Below, one piece after another: positions 16,270 to 25,505 of a stretch of 64,000 bases of DNA. Position 1 is the first letter of the stretch, and each line of letters begins with the position of its first letter. The stretch spans positions 106,539 through 170,538 of the forward strand of contig NZ_JBGCUS010000002.1 of assembly GCF_041415945.1 (NCBI RefSeq). The letters run 5' to 3'. The notes under the pieces were generated by a model, which ran no database searches, was not told where the DNA came from, and worked only from the letters and a program-made list of their open reading frames with translations. Made by a program: the position numbers and the translations under genes. The DNA is from Ancylobacter sp. IITR112. GTDB taxonomy: Bacteria; Pseudomonadota; Alphaproteobacteria; Rhizobiales; Xanthobacteraceae.

Positions 16270-17798
16270 TCGTAGCCCCCAAACGGACTGACGCCCTCGT
16301 ACAGCCAGTGCTCCGCGCCAAGCGGCTTGGCCTCCACACCCAGCATCAGGCGGTGGTCATCATGCGGACCGATTGCCATGTCTGCCGTTCGGAGGGTCTT
16401 GCCGCACGCTCCCAGGTTCTCGTTTCAATTGGCAACCGGCAGGTACAGGCAATCCTCTTTCAGATAGAGGGCGACGAATTGATCGCGCTCGACGAGGTTG
16501 CACTTTCTGAGGCCGCCTGGGCGCTCCTCGGCGTTGCGGATGGCGAAGCCGTCAAAGTCACGCATGCGCCCGCGATCGAATCGTTGGCTAGCGTCCGCCG
16601 ACGCATCTACGGCAACCGGCTGGACGCATCGGCCCTCGCGGCGATCGCCAAGGATGTTGTCGCGGGCCGATACACCGACGTGCATCTTGCCGCTTTCCTG
16701 ACGGCGGGCGCCGCCTTGCCTCTTGACGAGGAGGAGACCGCCAACCTGACAGGCGCGATGGTTGAAGTTGGCGACCGCATGCACTGGGACGCCCCAATCA
16801 TCGTCGACAAGCACTGCATCGGTGGCCTGCCGGGCAATCGCACCACACCGATCATTGTTGCGATCGTCGCGGCGCAAGGTCTCATCATGCCCAAGACCTC
16901 TTCACGCGCCATAACCTCGCCGGCAGGCACGGCCGACACGATGGAGACGCTCGCTCCGGTCGACCTCGACATTGTGATGCTCCGGCGCGTAGTGGAGGCT
17001 GAAGGTGGCTGCATCGCCTGGGGTGGCGCGGTGCATCTTAGTCCAGCCGACGATATCTTCGTGCGCATCGAGCGTGAGCTCGATATCGATACCGAAGGCC
17101 AGCTCATCGCGTCCGTGCTGTCGAAGAAAATTTCCGCTGGCTCAACCCATGTAGTGATCGATATTCCCGTCGGCCCGACAGCCAAGGTTCGCAGCGAGGA
17201 GGTCGCCGGTCATCTCGCCGAGCGCATGGGGGCGGTTGCCGCGCGCTTCGGCCTGTCCGCGATATGTCTCCAGACCGATGGCTCACAGCCGGTCGGCAGG
17301 GGGATCGGGCCGGCCCTCGAGGCTCTCGATGTCCTGGCTGTCCTTCAAAACGCCAGTAGCGCGCCGGACGATCTCAGGAGACGCGCTATAACGCTTGCGG
17401 GCGCAGCACTCGAAATCGGGGGGAAAGCCGAAAAAGGCCAAGGGACTCGATTGGCGCTCGAAACGCTCGCCGACGGCCGGGCCTGGAGGAAGTTCGAAGC
17501 GATCTGTGAGGCGCAGGGCGGAATGCGCACGCCCCCGATGGCGGCCAACGTCCATCCGCTTATGGCACCGCATGCGGGACGCGTCGTTCATGTCGACAAT
17601 CGAAGGCTCGCCCGACTTGCCAAACTCGCTGGCGCGCCTGAGGCCAAGGTCGCCGGCGTTCGCATGGACGTGCGGCTGGGCGACGAGGTCGACAAGGGTC
17701 AGCCAATGCTTCATGTCCATGCCGAGACGCGTGCCGAACTCTCCTATGCCCTGGAATACGCCGCCCGGTCCGGCGATATCGTCAAGGTCGAGCCATGA
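16266..17798 (+). CDS. AMP/thymidine phosphorylase-family enzyme
   Basis: 510 aa from ATG 16266, overlapping the previous stop as ATGA. Compared with DeoA (~440 aa) it has an extra N-terminal domain of ~85 residues, the layout of archaeal AMP phosphorylase and of the bacterial putative thymidine phosphorylases. The pyrimidine nucleoside phosphorylase core shows DKHCIGGLPGNRTTP (phosphate-binding), KTSSRAITSPAGTADTME and the C-terminal PYNP domain (HAGRVVHVDNRRLARLAKLAGAP). AMP phosphorylases convert NMP + phosphate to base + ribose-1,5-bisphosphate. No ribose-1,5-bisphosphate isomerase or RuBisCO gene is in the window. Its co-transcription with a PRPP synthetase (an AMP producer) and an RNase-like protein suggests nucleotide breakdown. 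True substrate unknown. Confidence 0.85.
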   Translation: MIVAPKRTDALVQPVLRAKRLGLHTQHQAVVIMRTDCHVCRSEGLAARSQVLVSIGNRQVQAILFQIEGDELIALDEVALSEAAWALLGVADGEAVKVTHAPAIESLASVRRRIYGNRLDASALAAIAKDVVAGRYTDVHLAAFLTAGAALPLDEEETANLTGAMVEVGDRMHWDAPIIVDKHCIGGLPGNRTTPIIVAIVAAQGLIMPKTSSRAITSPAGTADTMETLAPVDLDIVMLRRVVEAEGGCIAWGGAVHLSPADDIFVRIERELDIDTEGQLIASVLSKKISAGSTHVVIDIPVGPTAKVRSEEVAGHLAERMGAVAARFGLSAICLQTDGSQPVGRGIGPALEALDVLAVLQNASSAPDDLRRRAITLAGAALEIGGKAEKGQGTRLALETLADGRAWRKFEAICEAQGGMRTPPMAANVHPLMAPHAGRVVHVDNRRLARLAKLAGAPEAKVAGVRMDVRLGDEVDKGQPMLHVHAETRAELSYALEYAARSGDIVKVEP

Positions 17799-17891
17799 GG
17801 CGGCCGTAGGTTCTCGCTCAAGTAGCGACAACGCCTTAGGATCAATTCTATCGGGGCGACAAGCTACTGCTGAAGATGAACAGGCGGCAAT

Positions 17892-17914
17892 CGTGATCAG
17901 CTGCGCTGATCACG
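17892..17914 (+). promoter_or_regulatory. Perfect inverted repeat just before the DUF4010 gene
   Basis: CGTGATCAGC (17892-17901) and GCTGATCACG (17905-17914) are perfect complements around TGC. The right arm ends 13 bases before the ATG at 17928, covering the ribosome-binding region. It could be an operator for a dimeric repressor or an RNA hairpin that hides the start. It is not T-rich enough downstream to act as a terminator for the operon ending at 17798. Confidence 0.5.
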
Positions 17915-17927
17915 TGACTCTACCATC

Positions 17928-19225
17928 ATGGACCAGGCCATGGACGTCTTGATCTTGCAGCTCGGTCTATCACTTGCCATCGGTTTGCTCGTCGGCCTGG
18001 AGCGTGGGTGGCGCGAGCGCGACACTCCGGATGGCGGGCGCGCGGCAGGTATCCGGACATATGGAATTTCCGGACTGCTCGGCGGGGTGGCGGCGGCTCT
18101 CAGCGCCAGCCTCGACGCCCCCGCCATCCTGATCGCAGGCTTCCTCGCCTTCGCTGCGGTCTTCGCCTGGTACAAGGCACGCGAATCCCTCCACGAGGAG
18201 GATTACAGCGTGACTGGTATCATCGCCGCTCTGGGCGTGTTCGCTCTGGGTGCGCTTGCCGTCGTCGGGGATCAACGCGCCGCGGCTGCCGGCGGGGCTG
18301 CGCTCGCCGCCGTCCTCGCCAGTCGCGAACTTCTGCACGGACTTCTCAGGCGAATTTCCTGGATCGAGCTCCGTTCGGCTCTGGTGCTCGCGGTAATGAC
18401 GGCGATCATCCTACCACTGCTGCCCGATCGAGCCATGGATCCATGGGGCGGCTTCAATCCCCGCCGGGTATGGCTCTTCACCGTGCTGACGGCGGCGATC
18501 TCTTTCCTTGGCTACATCGCGGTCCGGGCCCTCGGCACGACCCGGGGTGTTCTGGTCAGCGGTCTTGCAGGAGCCGTCATCTCGTCGACCGCCGTAACTC
18601 TTTCGCTGGCACGGACGGCCAAGACGGGAGGGGATCCCTGGCCGTTGGCGGGTGCCGCGATCCTTGCGGCAGGCGTTTCTGTGATCCGGGTCACCACAAT
18701 CGTCGCCATCGTCGCGCCGTCTGTACTGGGGGTTGCGGGTCTGGCCATCCTGGCCACGGTCGCCGGCTTTGCGGCCTGCGGCATCCTCACCTTCTGTCGC
18801 GCCACACCATTTCGGGCGAAGGTCCGCAACCGCCGGGCAACCCTTTCGAGGTGGGACCGCTGCTCCTGTTTGCGGGGCTCTTCGCGCTCGTCTCCACCGT
18901 GAGCGCCGCCCTTTCGGTCGGAAGCAGCGGTGGGATGGTCGCGACCTCCGCCATCTCGGGACTATTTGACGTCGATGTCGCGGTGCTTAGTGCGTTGCGG
19001 CTGCTCGGACTGCCGGCAACCATTGAGGCGGTCGGACACGCGGTGCTTCTGGCGCTCGCCACGAATGCCATTGGCCGCCTGACAGTCGCCGCCGCTGCGG
19101 GGCCGGTTCGCTTCTGGCTCCCGCTGGCGAGCGCCACCGTGGTGTCCATTGCGCTCGGCTATGCCGCCTTTGCGACGCTGCCACATTTCGAGTGGTCGGG
19201 TCCGTCGGCCGTGACCGGGTCTTGA
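17928..19225 (+). pseudogene. MgtC/DUF4010-family membrane protein, frameshifted
   Basis: The frame from ATG 17928 encodes an MgtC-like N-terminus (LGLSLAIGLLVGLERGWRERD, GIRTYGISGLLGG) and several membrane helices, but switches to Arg/Ser-rich nonsense after about 18800 and stops at 18902. The natural continuation (NPFEVGPLLLFAGLFALV ... SSGGMVATSAISGLFDVDV) lies one frame over and ends at 19225. A single missing base between about 18780 and 18840 would join them into a ~430-aa DUF4010 protein, the usual size. No convincing slippery heptamer is present, so I read this as a pseudogene or sequencing error. Such proteins are inner-membrane and of unclear function. Confidence 0.75.
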
Positions 19226-19527
19226 ATCGACGAGACATGAGCATATTCCATCGCCCTGCACCCGGACAACGTTGCAGCGGAAGGAACTCGGTGCCTGAAG
19301 CCGCGGCAGAATTCCCCTCGTCTGCCCGATCTCATGTTGTTCAGACGGGATGATCTGAGAGCACAGGTCGGTGATTTCGGCATTGCTGAGCTCGGCGTCA
19401 CGCCATATCGGGATGGCGCCGGAATGGAGTGCGGCTCCTGGCATCTCTGCTCCGACAGCGCGCCACAGCGCCGGTCCGCTTCATGCCAACGGACCAGCGT
19501 CTATCCTTGCCCCGGGAGCAGAATGCG
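19226..19527. other. Intergenic stretch, no gene seen
   Basis: Between the end of the DUF4010 gene and the stop of copZ, which converge. Several short frames exist but none with a ribosome-binding site or recognisable motif. I see nothing functional here beyond the expected converging transcript ends. Confidence 0.5.
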
Positions 19528-19731
19528 TCAGCCGGGTTGAACCTCCGCAGGATAGCCTGCGGATTTAAGCACCGCGCAGATTTGTTCGACGCCCGCCCTG
19601 CTCTCCAGTCTCACGATCTTCAGTGCCTGATCGACGTCAATCCTGGCGTCGGCGTCGATGCTCTTAAGGGCTTTGGTGACGGTTGCAGCGCAGCCGCCGC
19701 AGTTCATGTTGGGGATTTTCAAATTGACCAT
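19528..19731 (-). CDS. copZ: CopZ-type copper chaperone (HMA domain)
   Basis: 67-aa cytoplasmic protein that is a single heavy-metal-associated domain: IPNMNCGGCAATVTKAL carries the metal-binding Cys11-x-x-Cys14, followed by the ferredoxin-like pattern ending SAGYPAEVQPG. CopZ proteins bind Cu(I) and hand it to the CopA ATPase and to copper sensors. The gene is divergent from copA, and the two start regions each carry the same CueR-type promoter, so both should be induced together by copper. GAGAGAG-like purines precede the ATG at 19731. Confidence 0.9.
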   Translation of the reverse strand: MVNLKIPNMNCGGCAATVTKALKSIDADARIDVDQALKIVRLESRAGVEQICAVLKSAGYPAEVQPG

Positions 19732-19762
19732 GGCTCTCTCCTTGATTTGCCTTTCATGAGCG

Positions 19763-19793
19763 AAGGTGGTGCTTCCAACAATGGGAAGGTCAA
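19763..19793 (-). promoter_or_regulatory. CueR-type promoter of copZ
   Basis: On the minus strand, -35 TTGACC (19793-19788) is followed by 19 bp holding the dyad CTTCC-N7-GGAAG, then a weak -10 CACCTT (19768-19763). A 19-bp spacer with a dyad inside it is characteristic of MerR/CueR promoters, where the activator twists the DNA. The 23 bases from TTGACC onward (19771-19793) are identical to the copA copy at 19830-19852, in the opposite orientation. Confidence 0.82.
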
Positions 19794-19829
19794 TAGGTCT
19801 GCCTGCCGAAAAATTGCACCAATCGGCGT

Positions 19830-19860
19830 TGACCTTCCCATTGTTGGAAGCCCCATGTTT
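19830..19860 (+). promoter_or_regulatory. CueR-type promoter of copA-cueR
   Basis: -35 TTGACC at 19830-19835, 19-bp spacer containing CTTCC-N7-GGAAG, then -10 CATGTT at 19855-19860. The long 19-bp spacer with a central dyad is the MerR-family hallmark. Start codon of copA at 19892, with AAGGAGC at 19878. Its core is an exact inverted copy of the copZ promoter, 36 bp away. Confidence 0.85.
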
Positions 19861-19891
19861 ATGGTCACCAGTGATTCAAGGAGCTGACGAT

Positions 19892-22438
19892 ATGTCGACC
19901 TCAACCGCATTCGCCCAGCTCGACGCGCCATCCGCCACTCTACGGCTGCGCATCGAAGGCATGTCCTGTGCATCGTGCGTGGGGAGAGTCGAGAATGCCT
20001 TGAAGGCACTGCCAGGGGTGAGGCGCGCCTCGGTCAATCTCGCGACGGAGCGCGCCGAGGTCGATTTCTCCGTGCACCCTGACCCGCTTGCCGTGGTCGG
20101 CGCGGTCAAGACCGCCGGCTACGAGGTCGGTAGCGAGGCGGTGGAACTCGTCGTCGAAGGAATGAGCTGTGCGTCCTGCGTTGGACGGGTCGAGAAGGTC
20201 CTGAAGGCGCTTCCCGGCGTTCTTGATGCTTCGGTCAACCTGGCGACTGAAAAAGCATGCATCGACTATCTCGGCGGTTCTATTTCCACCTCAGACATGA
20301 TTGCCGCAGTCGCAAGCGCCGGCTATGGCGCGCGCGCAGTGACGAACGGAGCGGTCGCCAAGGACCAGGAAGCCGCTCGGCGCGAGCGGGAAATGCGTTC
20401 CCTGCGCAACGCGCTGGTGCTTGCAGTGGTCCTCACGGTACCGGTCGTGGTGCTCGAAATGGGCAGCCACTTGGTTCCCGCGATCCATATGTTGGCGATG
20501 GAGACCATCGGACAGCAGGGTAACTGGTATGTGCAGTTTGCCCTGACGACATTGGTCCTGTTCGGTCCCGGCCTGCGTTTCTTCGTCAAGGGCGTCCCGG
20601 TGCTGTTGCGCGGCGGCCCCGACATGAACACGCTGGTTAGCCTCGGCACCGGCGCGGCCTGGGCCTATTCCGTGGTCACCACCTTCGCGCCTGGGCTGCT
20701 GCCGGAAGGCACCCATAACGTCTACTATGAAGCGGCGGCCGTGATCGTTGCGCTGATCCTGCTCGGCCGCTGGCTCGAGGCGCGCGCCAAAGGCCGCACG
20801 AGCGAGGCGATCAAGCAGTTGGTGGGCCTGCAGGCGAAGACGGCGCAGGTCCTCCGCGACGAAAAGGTGGTGCAGGTTTCCCTCTCCGAGGTGGTTGCCG
20901 GCGACATCGTGCGAGTGCGTCCTGGCGAGCGCGTGCCGGTCGATGGCGAAGTGCTCGACGGTTCGTCCTTCATCGACGAGTCCGTGATCACGGGCGAGCC
21001 GATCCCGGTCCAAAAGAGCGTGGGCGCGGCAGTCGTCGGTGGCACGATCAACAAGACTGGCAGCATCACCTTCCGCGCCACCAAGGTCGGCGGCGACACC
21101 GTGCTGGCACAGATCATCCGCATGGTCGAAGAGGCACAGGGCTCCAAGCTGCCGATCCAGGCGCTCGTCGACCGCGTGACGGGCGTCTTCGTTCCGATCG
21201 TCATGGGTATCGCGGCATTGACCTCCGTCGTCTGGCTGGTGTTTGGTCCCGATCCGGCGCTTGCCTTCGCGCTGGTTAACGGTGTTGCGGTCCTGATTAT
21301 CGCCTGCCCCTGCGCGATGGGTCTCGCCACGCCGACTTCGATTATGGTCGGTACCGGGCGAGCCGCTAGGATGGGGGTTCTGTTCCGCAAGGGCGAGGCG
21401 CTCCAGACCCTGAGGGGCGCGAAAGCCATCGCCCTCGATAAGACTGGCACGCTGACGAAAGGTCGGCCCGAACTGACCGAGCTGTCGATGGTTGGCGGGT
21501 TCCAGGAGGCCGATGTGCTGTCCTTGGTTGCGGCCGTTGAAGAACGCTCCGAGCATCCGATTGCCGAAGCCATCGTCGCCGCGACGAAGCAGCGCGATCT
21601 TACCTTTGGAACCGTTCAGGCCTTCGAGGCGGTGCCGGGCTTTGGCGTCGCTGCGACCGTTGACGGCCGTCAGGTTGAGATCGGTGCGGATCGTTACATG
21701 AAGAAGCTCGGCTACGACCTCGCGGAGGTTGAGCCGATCGGCCGGCGCTTGGCGAGCCAAGGCAAGAGCCCGCTCTATGCCGCGATCGACGGCCGGCTGG
21801 CGGCGGCGATTGCCGTTACCGATCCGATCAAGCCGACGACACGCGATTCGATCGCGGCGCTGCACCAGCTCGGGATCAAAGTGGCGATGATCACTGGCGA
21901 CAACGCCGGCACCGCCAACGCCATCGCCACGCAGCTCGGCATCGACGAAGTGATGGCGGAGGTTCTGCCGGACGCCAAGGTCGAGGCGATCAAGGCGCTG
22001 CGCCAACGCTTTGGGACCGTGGCCTTTGTCGGCGACGGCATCAATGACGCCCCCGCGCTCGCCGAGGCCGATGTGGGCGTCGCGATCGGGACCGGCACAG
22101 ATGTCGCGATCGAGGCTGCCGACGTCGTGTTGATGTCGGGCGATCTGCGCGGCGTGGTCAACGCCATCGCTCTCAGCAAGGCGACTATCCGCAACATCCA
22201 GCAGAACCTGTTCTGGGCCTTCGCCTATAACGCCAGCCTGATCCCGGTGGCCGCGGGCGTCCTTTATCCGTTCAACGGAACGTTGCTCTCGCCGATCTTC
22301 GCGGCTGGCGCGATGGCGGTATCGAGCGTCTTCGTGCTCGGCAATGCGCTCCGTCTGAAGCGCTTCCAGCCGCCGATGATCGCCGACACAGCTCCCGCGA
22401 TGCGGGCGCACGGACCAATGCTTGTTCCGGCCGAGTGA
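19892..22438 (+). CDS. copA: Cu(I)-exporting P1B-1 ATPase (CopA)
   Basis: 848 aa from ATG 19892, behind AAGGAGC; the frame is open upstream to 19766 but that part is promoter sequence. Two N-terminal HMA domains carry GMSCASC at 23-29 and 90-96. The transport domain shows TGEP in the actuator, the membrane metal motif CPC at C472-P-C474 ([13 protein letters not shown]), the phosphorylated Asp516 in DKTGTLTKG and [13 protein letters not shown] together with GMxCxxC domains defines Cu(I)/Ag(I) exporters of the P1B-1 group in the inner membrane. CopZ is the likely cytoplasmic donor. It is co-transcribed with cueR 33 bp downstream. Confidence 0.95.
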   Translation: MSTSTAFAQLDAPSATLRLRIEGMSCASCVGRVENALKALPGVRRASVNLATERAEVDFSVHPDPLAVVGAVKTAGYEVGSEAVELVVEGMSCASCVGRVEKVLKALPGVLDASVNLATEKACIDYLGGSISTSDMIAAVASAGYGARAVTNGAVAKDQEAARREREMRSLRNALVLAVVLTVPVVVLEMGSHLVPAIHMLAMETIGQQGNWYVQFALTTLVLFGPGLRFFVKGVPVLLRGGPDMNTLVSLGTGAAWAYSVVTTFAPGLLPEGTHNVYYEAAAVIVALILLGRWLEARAKGRTSEAIKQLVGLQAKTAQVLRDEKVVQVSLSEVVAGDIVRVRPGERVPVDGEVLDGSSFIDESVITGEPIPVQKSVGAAVVGGTINKTGSITFRATKVGGDTVLAQIIRMVEEAQGSKLPIQALVDRVTGVFVPIVMGIAALTSVVWLVFGPDPALAFALVNGVAVLIIACPCAMGLATPTSIMVGTGRAARMGVLFRKGEALQTLRGAKAIALDKTGTLTKGRPELTELSMVGGFQEADVLSLVAAVEERSEHPIAEAIVAATKQRDLTFGTVQAFEAVPGFGVAATVDGRQVEIGADRYMKKLGYDLAEVEPIGRRLASQGKSPLYAAIDGRLAAAIAVTDPIKPTTRDSIAALHQLGIKVAMITGDNAGTANAIATQLGIDEVMAEVLPDAKVEAIKALRQRFGTVAFVGDGINDAPALAEADVGVAIGTGTDVAIEAADVVLMSGDLRGVVNAIALSKATIRNIQQNLFWAFAYNASLIPVAAGVLYPFNGTLLSPIFAAGAMAVSSVFVLGNALRLKRFQPPMIADTAPAMRAHGPMLVPAE

Positions 22439-22471
22439 CCGGAGCGAGGCAGCAGTAGGAGTATTTGGAGC

Positions 22472-22963
22472 ATGAACATCGGTGAGGCAGCGAAGCGTTC
22501 GGGCGTCAACTCCAAGATGATCCGATACTATGAATCCATCGGATTGACGGAAGCCGCAACCCGGCAGGGATCGGGATATCGCAACTATTCGGACAATGAC
22601 GTTCATGCGTTGCGCTTTATCCGTCGGGCTCGCGACCTCGGCTTCTCTGTCAAGCAGATCGGCGATCTTCTTGCACTCTGGCGTGATCGGGATCGCAGCA
22701 GCGCCGATGTGAAAGCGATCTCGCTCCAGCACGTGCGGGACCTGCAGGACAAAAAGCGGGCCATAGAGAACATGATCGCGACGCTCAGCAACCTCGCTCA
22801 GCATTGCCATGGCGACGGACGACCAGACTGCCCAATCCTCGCCACTCTCGCCGATGCGGACGTCGAACCGCGTGAGCCTCAAGCAAAGAGCCGTCCGAGC
22901 GCAGCTCCCATCGCTCCACTTGAAAGGGGTCATCCCGGGCGGATGCCCTCCCGTCGGACTTGA
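22472..22963 (+). CDS. cueR: CueR, MerR-family copper-responsive activator
   Basis: 163 aa. N-terminal MerR helix-turn-helix and wing (MNIGEAAKRSGVNSKMIRYY, GYRNYS), a dimerisation helix, and the metal-binding loop with Cys112 and Cys120 in CHGDGRPDC, the same spacing and numbering as E. coli CueR, which senses Cu(I) with two Cys. The C-terminus is ~25 residues longer than E. coli CueR and Arg/Pro-rich. It follows copA by 33 bp, so it should control its own transcription through the promoter at 19830. Targets visible here are copA and copZ only. Confidence 0.92.
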   Translation: MNIGEAAKRSGVNSKMIRYYESIGLTEAATRQGSGYRNYSDNDVHALRFIRRARDLGFSVKQIGDLLALWRDRDRSSADVKAISLQHVRDLQDKKRAIENMIATLSNLAQHCHGDGRPDCPILATLADADVEPREPQAKSRPSAAPIAPLERGHPGRMPSRRT

Positions 22964-23181
22964 CCTTGGAAAACGAAGAATAAGCTCCTCGCCCTGCCGC
23001 ATCATCATCGATGGGGCTGGATCGATTCAAGCCTGACGGCGATGCTGGTTTCTTCGCCAGATCCTTCGAACTCGATTCTTCAATATCTCCGCGGCCGCGC
23101 ACCGCGTCGCGGAATCATACTCAACTAGCAATGGCGCAAGATCTGCGCATCTGACTGGGCAGTGCCCGATCCGGCAGCCCG

Positions 23182-23859
23182 TCAAGCTGTGCCCATCGCC
23201 GACTTGGGTCGCGGCTTGCGCAATATCATCCCGACCAGATAGAGCGACATGAGCGCTCCGCCGAAGCAGAAGACGGAGATATAGGCGTAGGCAAAGAAAA
23301 TGTATGTCACCGCAAGAACGCCTACGACCAGCAAGCCGAAGACCTTCACGGCACGGTCGCGCGACAACAGGAATGGAACCGTGACGAGCACCGCGTAAAT
23401 GACATAGGTTGTTTCGCGCGTCACCACGAAATCGAGGAGATTGACATCCTGGTAGCGGACTGCCCGTGCGAGGAACGTGGTTGTCAACCAGCCCTCGTGC
23501 GCGAAATACGGCACGTATTGCAGTGCGCCTAGCATGCCCGCGGCGATGGCGAAGAATAGATAGAGGCTTCGGCGCCGCCCCTCCTCGATGAAGTAGGTCG
23601 AGACCGGCGCCCCGACCGGCCAGGCGAGCCAAGTAAAGAACATGTAGGCCAGAGAATACCGCGTCACGAGATCTTGATCACCCCACTGCCCGGCAGTCCA
23701 TACGAGCCCTTCCGTCGCTTGTTGGACACCGAACAGAAAGGGTAGGGCAGAGATCGCGATGTATCTGCGATTGGTCTGCCAAGTAAGATAGGTGCTCAAG
23801 ACTCCCGCAGGCATCAGAATGGCAGCGGCTGTGAAGCTCGCTTCTGCAGACAGGCACAT
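23182..23859 (-). CDS. DUF6629-family membrane protein
   Basis: 225-aa polytopic membrane protein with about seven hydrophobic segments. The start MCLSAEASFTAAAILMPAGV and the motif PFLFGVQQATEGLVW are typical of the DUF6629 family; function unknown. It begins 6 bp after the CBS-domain gene on the same strand (23866-24540), so the two are likely co-transcribed. Nothing in the sequence points to a substrate. Confidence 0.75.
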   Translation of the reverse strand: MCLSAEASFTAAAILMPAGVLSTYLTWQTNRRYIAISALPFLFGVQQATEGLVWTAGQWGDQDLVTRYSLAYMFFTWLAWPVGAPVSTYFIEEGRRRSLYLFFAIAAGMLGALQYVPYFAHEGWLTTTFLARAVRYQDVNLLDFVVTRETTYVIYAVLVTVPFLLSRDRAVKVFGLLVVGVLAVTYIFFAYAYISVFCFGGALMSLYLVGMILRKPRPKSAMGTA

Positions 23860-23865
23860 CTCAGA

Positions 23866-24540
23866 TCAAATCCTTACAGGACCTTTCCCCGAGATCCTCA
23901 GATCATCCTTGAACCCCGGTCCGGAGACGCTTTCAACAATCATGCGAATCGCATCATGCTCGTCCTGGGATCGAATATCGCCTGCGACATGCACGATCCC
24001 GCGCTCGACGGTGACAACGGGCTGGGCTGACAGCGCCGAAGCGGCTTCGGCGAGGCGTGCGACAATGGCGCGCCGCACGGCCTCGTCACCTCGGATCTCG
24101 GCATCAGGCTTGCCGGTCGCTATGACCTTCAAGAGGTCGGCTCGGCTGACGATGCCGACCAGTCGTTCCTTTCGCATGACCGGCAGGCGCTTGATGCCGT
24201 GCTGGTGAATCAGCGCTGCCATCTCGTGCACTGCGGTGTTCTCATCGATTGTGATGACATTCGTCGTCATGACATCGCCGACCTTCCAGCTACGGCTCTT
24301 CACGTAGGCTCTGGCCACCGCATCGGCGTCTTGCGAAAGATCGGGGAACGCCTCTGCGGTTCCGATCTCCGCGCGCCGCAGGAGATCGCCCTCGGTCACA
24401 ATGCCGGCAAGCACGCCATCATCGGTGAGTACGGGAACCCCGCTCACATGTTCAGAGAGCATAATCTGAGCCGCGTGCCAGACGCTGTGCTCCGGACTCA
24501 CTGTCGTCGGCACCGCTGTCATCAGATCCTTCGCGTTCAT
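23866..24540 (-). CDS. CBS-domain pair plus BON domain protein
   Basis: 224 aa. Two CBS motifs (MTAVPTTVSPEHSVWHAAQIMLSEHVSGVPVL... and MTTNVITIDENTAVHEMAALI...RLPVM...GIVSRADLLK) form a Bateman module that usually senses adenine nucleotides, followed by a BON domain (~150-215) that may bind membranes or nucleotides. Such CBS-BON proteins are common in low-oxygen and stress clusters of alpha- and betaproteobacteria. The IS3-family element starts only 49 bp upstream of its ATG at 24540, so the native promoter may have been cut off. Confidence 0.85.
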   Translation of the reverse strand: MNAKDLMTAVPTTVSPEHSVWHAAQIMLSEHVSGVPVLTDDGVLAGIVTEGDLLRRAEIGTAEAFPDLSQDADAVARAYVKSRSWKVGDVMTTNVITIDENTAVHEMAALIHQHGIKRLPVMRKERLVGIVSRADLLKVIATGKPDAEIRGDEAVRRAIVARLAEAASALSAQPVVTVERGIVHVAGDIRSQDEHDAIRMIVESVSGPGFKDDLRISGKGPVRI

Positions 24541-24650
24541 CGATCAGCCCACTTCCCTCTGCATTGCGGCATCCGGCATTGAGTATTCTTGAGGTGGTCC
24601 CCATTCGCCGGACATTTTGGCGGCTTCGCTAAGCTTGGTTCTGGTGTGTG

Positions 24651-25505
24651 TCACGCCGCCTTGTTGATGCCGTCGCAGGCCATGTGGACCTCCTCCGGCG
24701 TTCTGCCGCCGAGAGCCGAGTGGGGCCTCGTGCGGTTGTAGTAGGTGATCCATCGGCCGATCCCGGCGCGGGCCTCGGACCCGGTCTCGAAGGCGTTGAG
24801 GTAGATGCACTCGTATTTCAGGGACCGCCAGAGGCGCTCGATGAACACGTTGTCCATCCACCGGCCGCGGCCATCCATGGAGATCCGCACGCCAGCGTCC
24901 AGCAGCACCTTTGCGAAGCGCGGGCTGGTGAACTGGCTTCCCTGGTCGGTGTTGAAGATGCTCGGCCGCCCGAACCGGGACAAGGCCTCCTCCAGTGCCT
25001 CGATGCAGAAGTCGGCCTCCATGGTGTTGGAGAGCCGCCAGGAGAGAACCCTGCGGCTGTGCCAGTCCATGATGGCGACCAGATACAGGAATCCGCGCCG
25101 CATCGGGATGTAAGTGATGTCGGCGCACCAGACCTGGTCGGGCTCCTCGATCGCCATGGTGCGCAAGAGATAGGGGAAGATGCGGTGCTGCGGGTGGCGC
25201 ACCGTGGTCTTCGGCCGCTGGTAGATGGTGGCCAGCCCCATGCGGGCCATGAGGCGCCGCACACGCTTGCGCCCAACCTCGTGCCCCTGCCGGCGCAGAT
25301 GGCGCACCATTTGCCGCGAGCCGTACCACGGCGTCTCGAGAAACTGGCCGTCGATCGCCCGCATAATGGCAAGAGTCTCGGGGCTTTCGATCCGCGGCCC
25401 GCCGTAGAAAGCCGACCGGCTGATGCCGACCAGGGCGCACTGGCGCGTGATCGGTAGTCGGGGGTGATCCGGTTCGATCATGTCGCGTTTTGCCCCCACG
25501 CTCAT
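24651..25505 (-). CDS. IS3-family transposase OrfB (integrase core)
   Basis: 284 aa from ATG 25505, which overlaps the orfA stop as ATGA. The rve integrase core has the DDE residues in VWCADITYIP, FNTDQGSQFTS and FIERLWRSLKYE. The frame extends upstream into orfA, and an ATTTTTTG run on the minus strand near 25530-25523 would allow -1 slippage to give an OrfAB fusion, the usual active transposase of this family. Confidence 0.9.
   Translation of the reverse strand: MSVGAKRDMIEPDHPRLPITRQCALVGISRSAFYGGPRIESPETLAIMRAIDGQFLETPWYGSRQMVRHLRRQGHEVGRKRVRRLMARMGLATIYQRPKTTVRHPQHRIFPYLLRTMAIEEPDQVWCADITYIPMRRGFLYLVAIMDWHSRRVLSWRLSNTMEADFCIEALEEALSRFGRPSIFNTDQGSQFTSPRFAKVLLDAGVRISMDGRGRWMDNVFIERLWRSLKYECIYLNAFETGSEARAGIGRWITYYNRTRPHSALGGRTPEEVHMACDGINKAA

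Noticed and set aside
18780..18902. Programmed frameshift in the DUF4010 gene
   Set aside because: No X-XXY-YYZ slippery site or strong downstream structure was seen, and family members are normally a single frame, so pseudogene or sequence error is more likely.
20291..23008. A 905-codon open frame on the minus strand across copA and cueR
   Set aside because: It is the shadow of a GC-rich gene: the plus strand has all P-type ATPase motifs, and the minus translation is His/Arg/Asp-rich with no domain.
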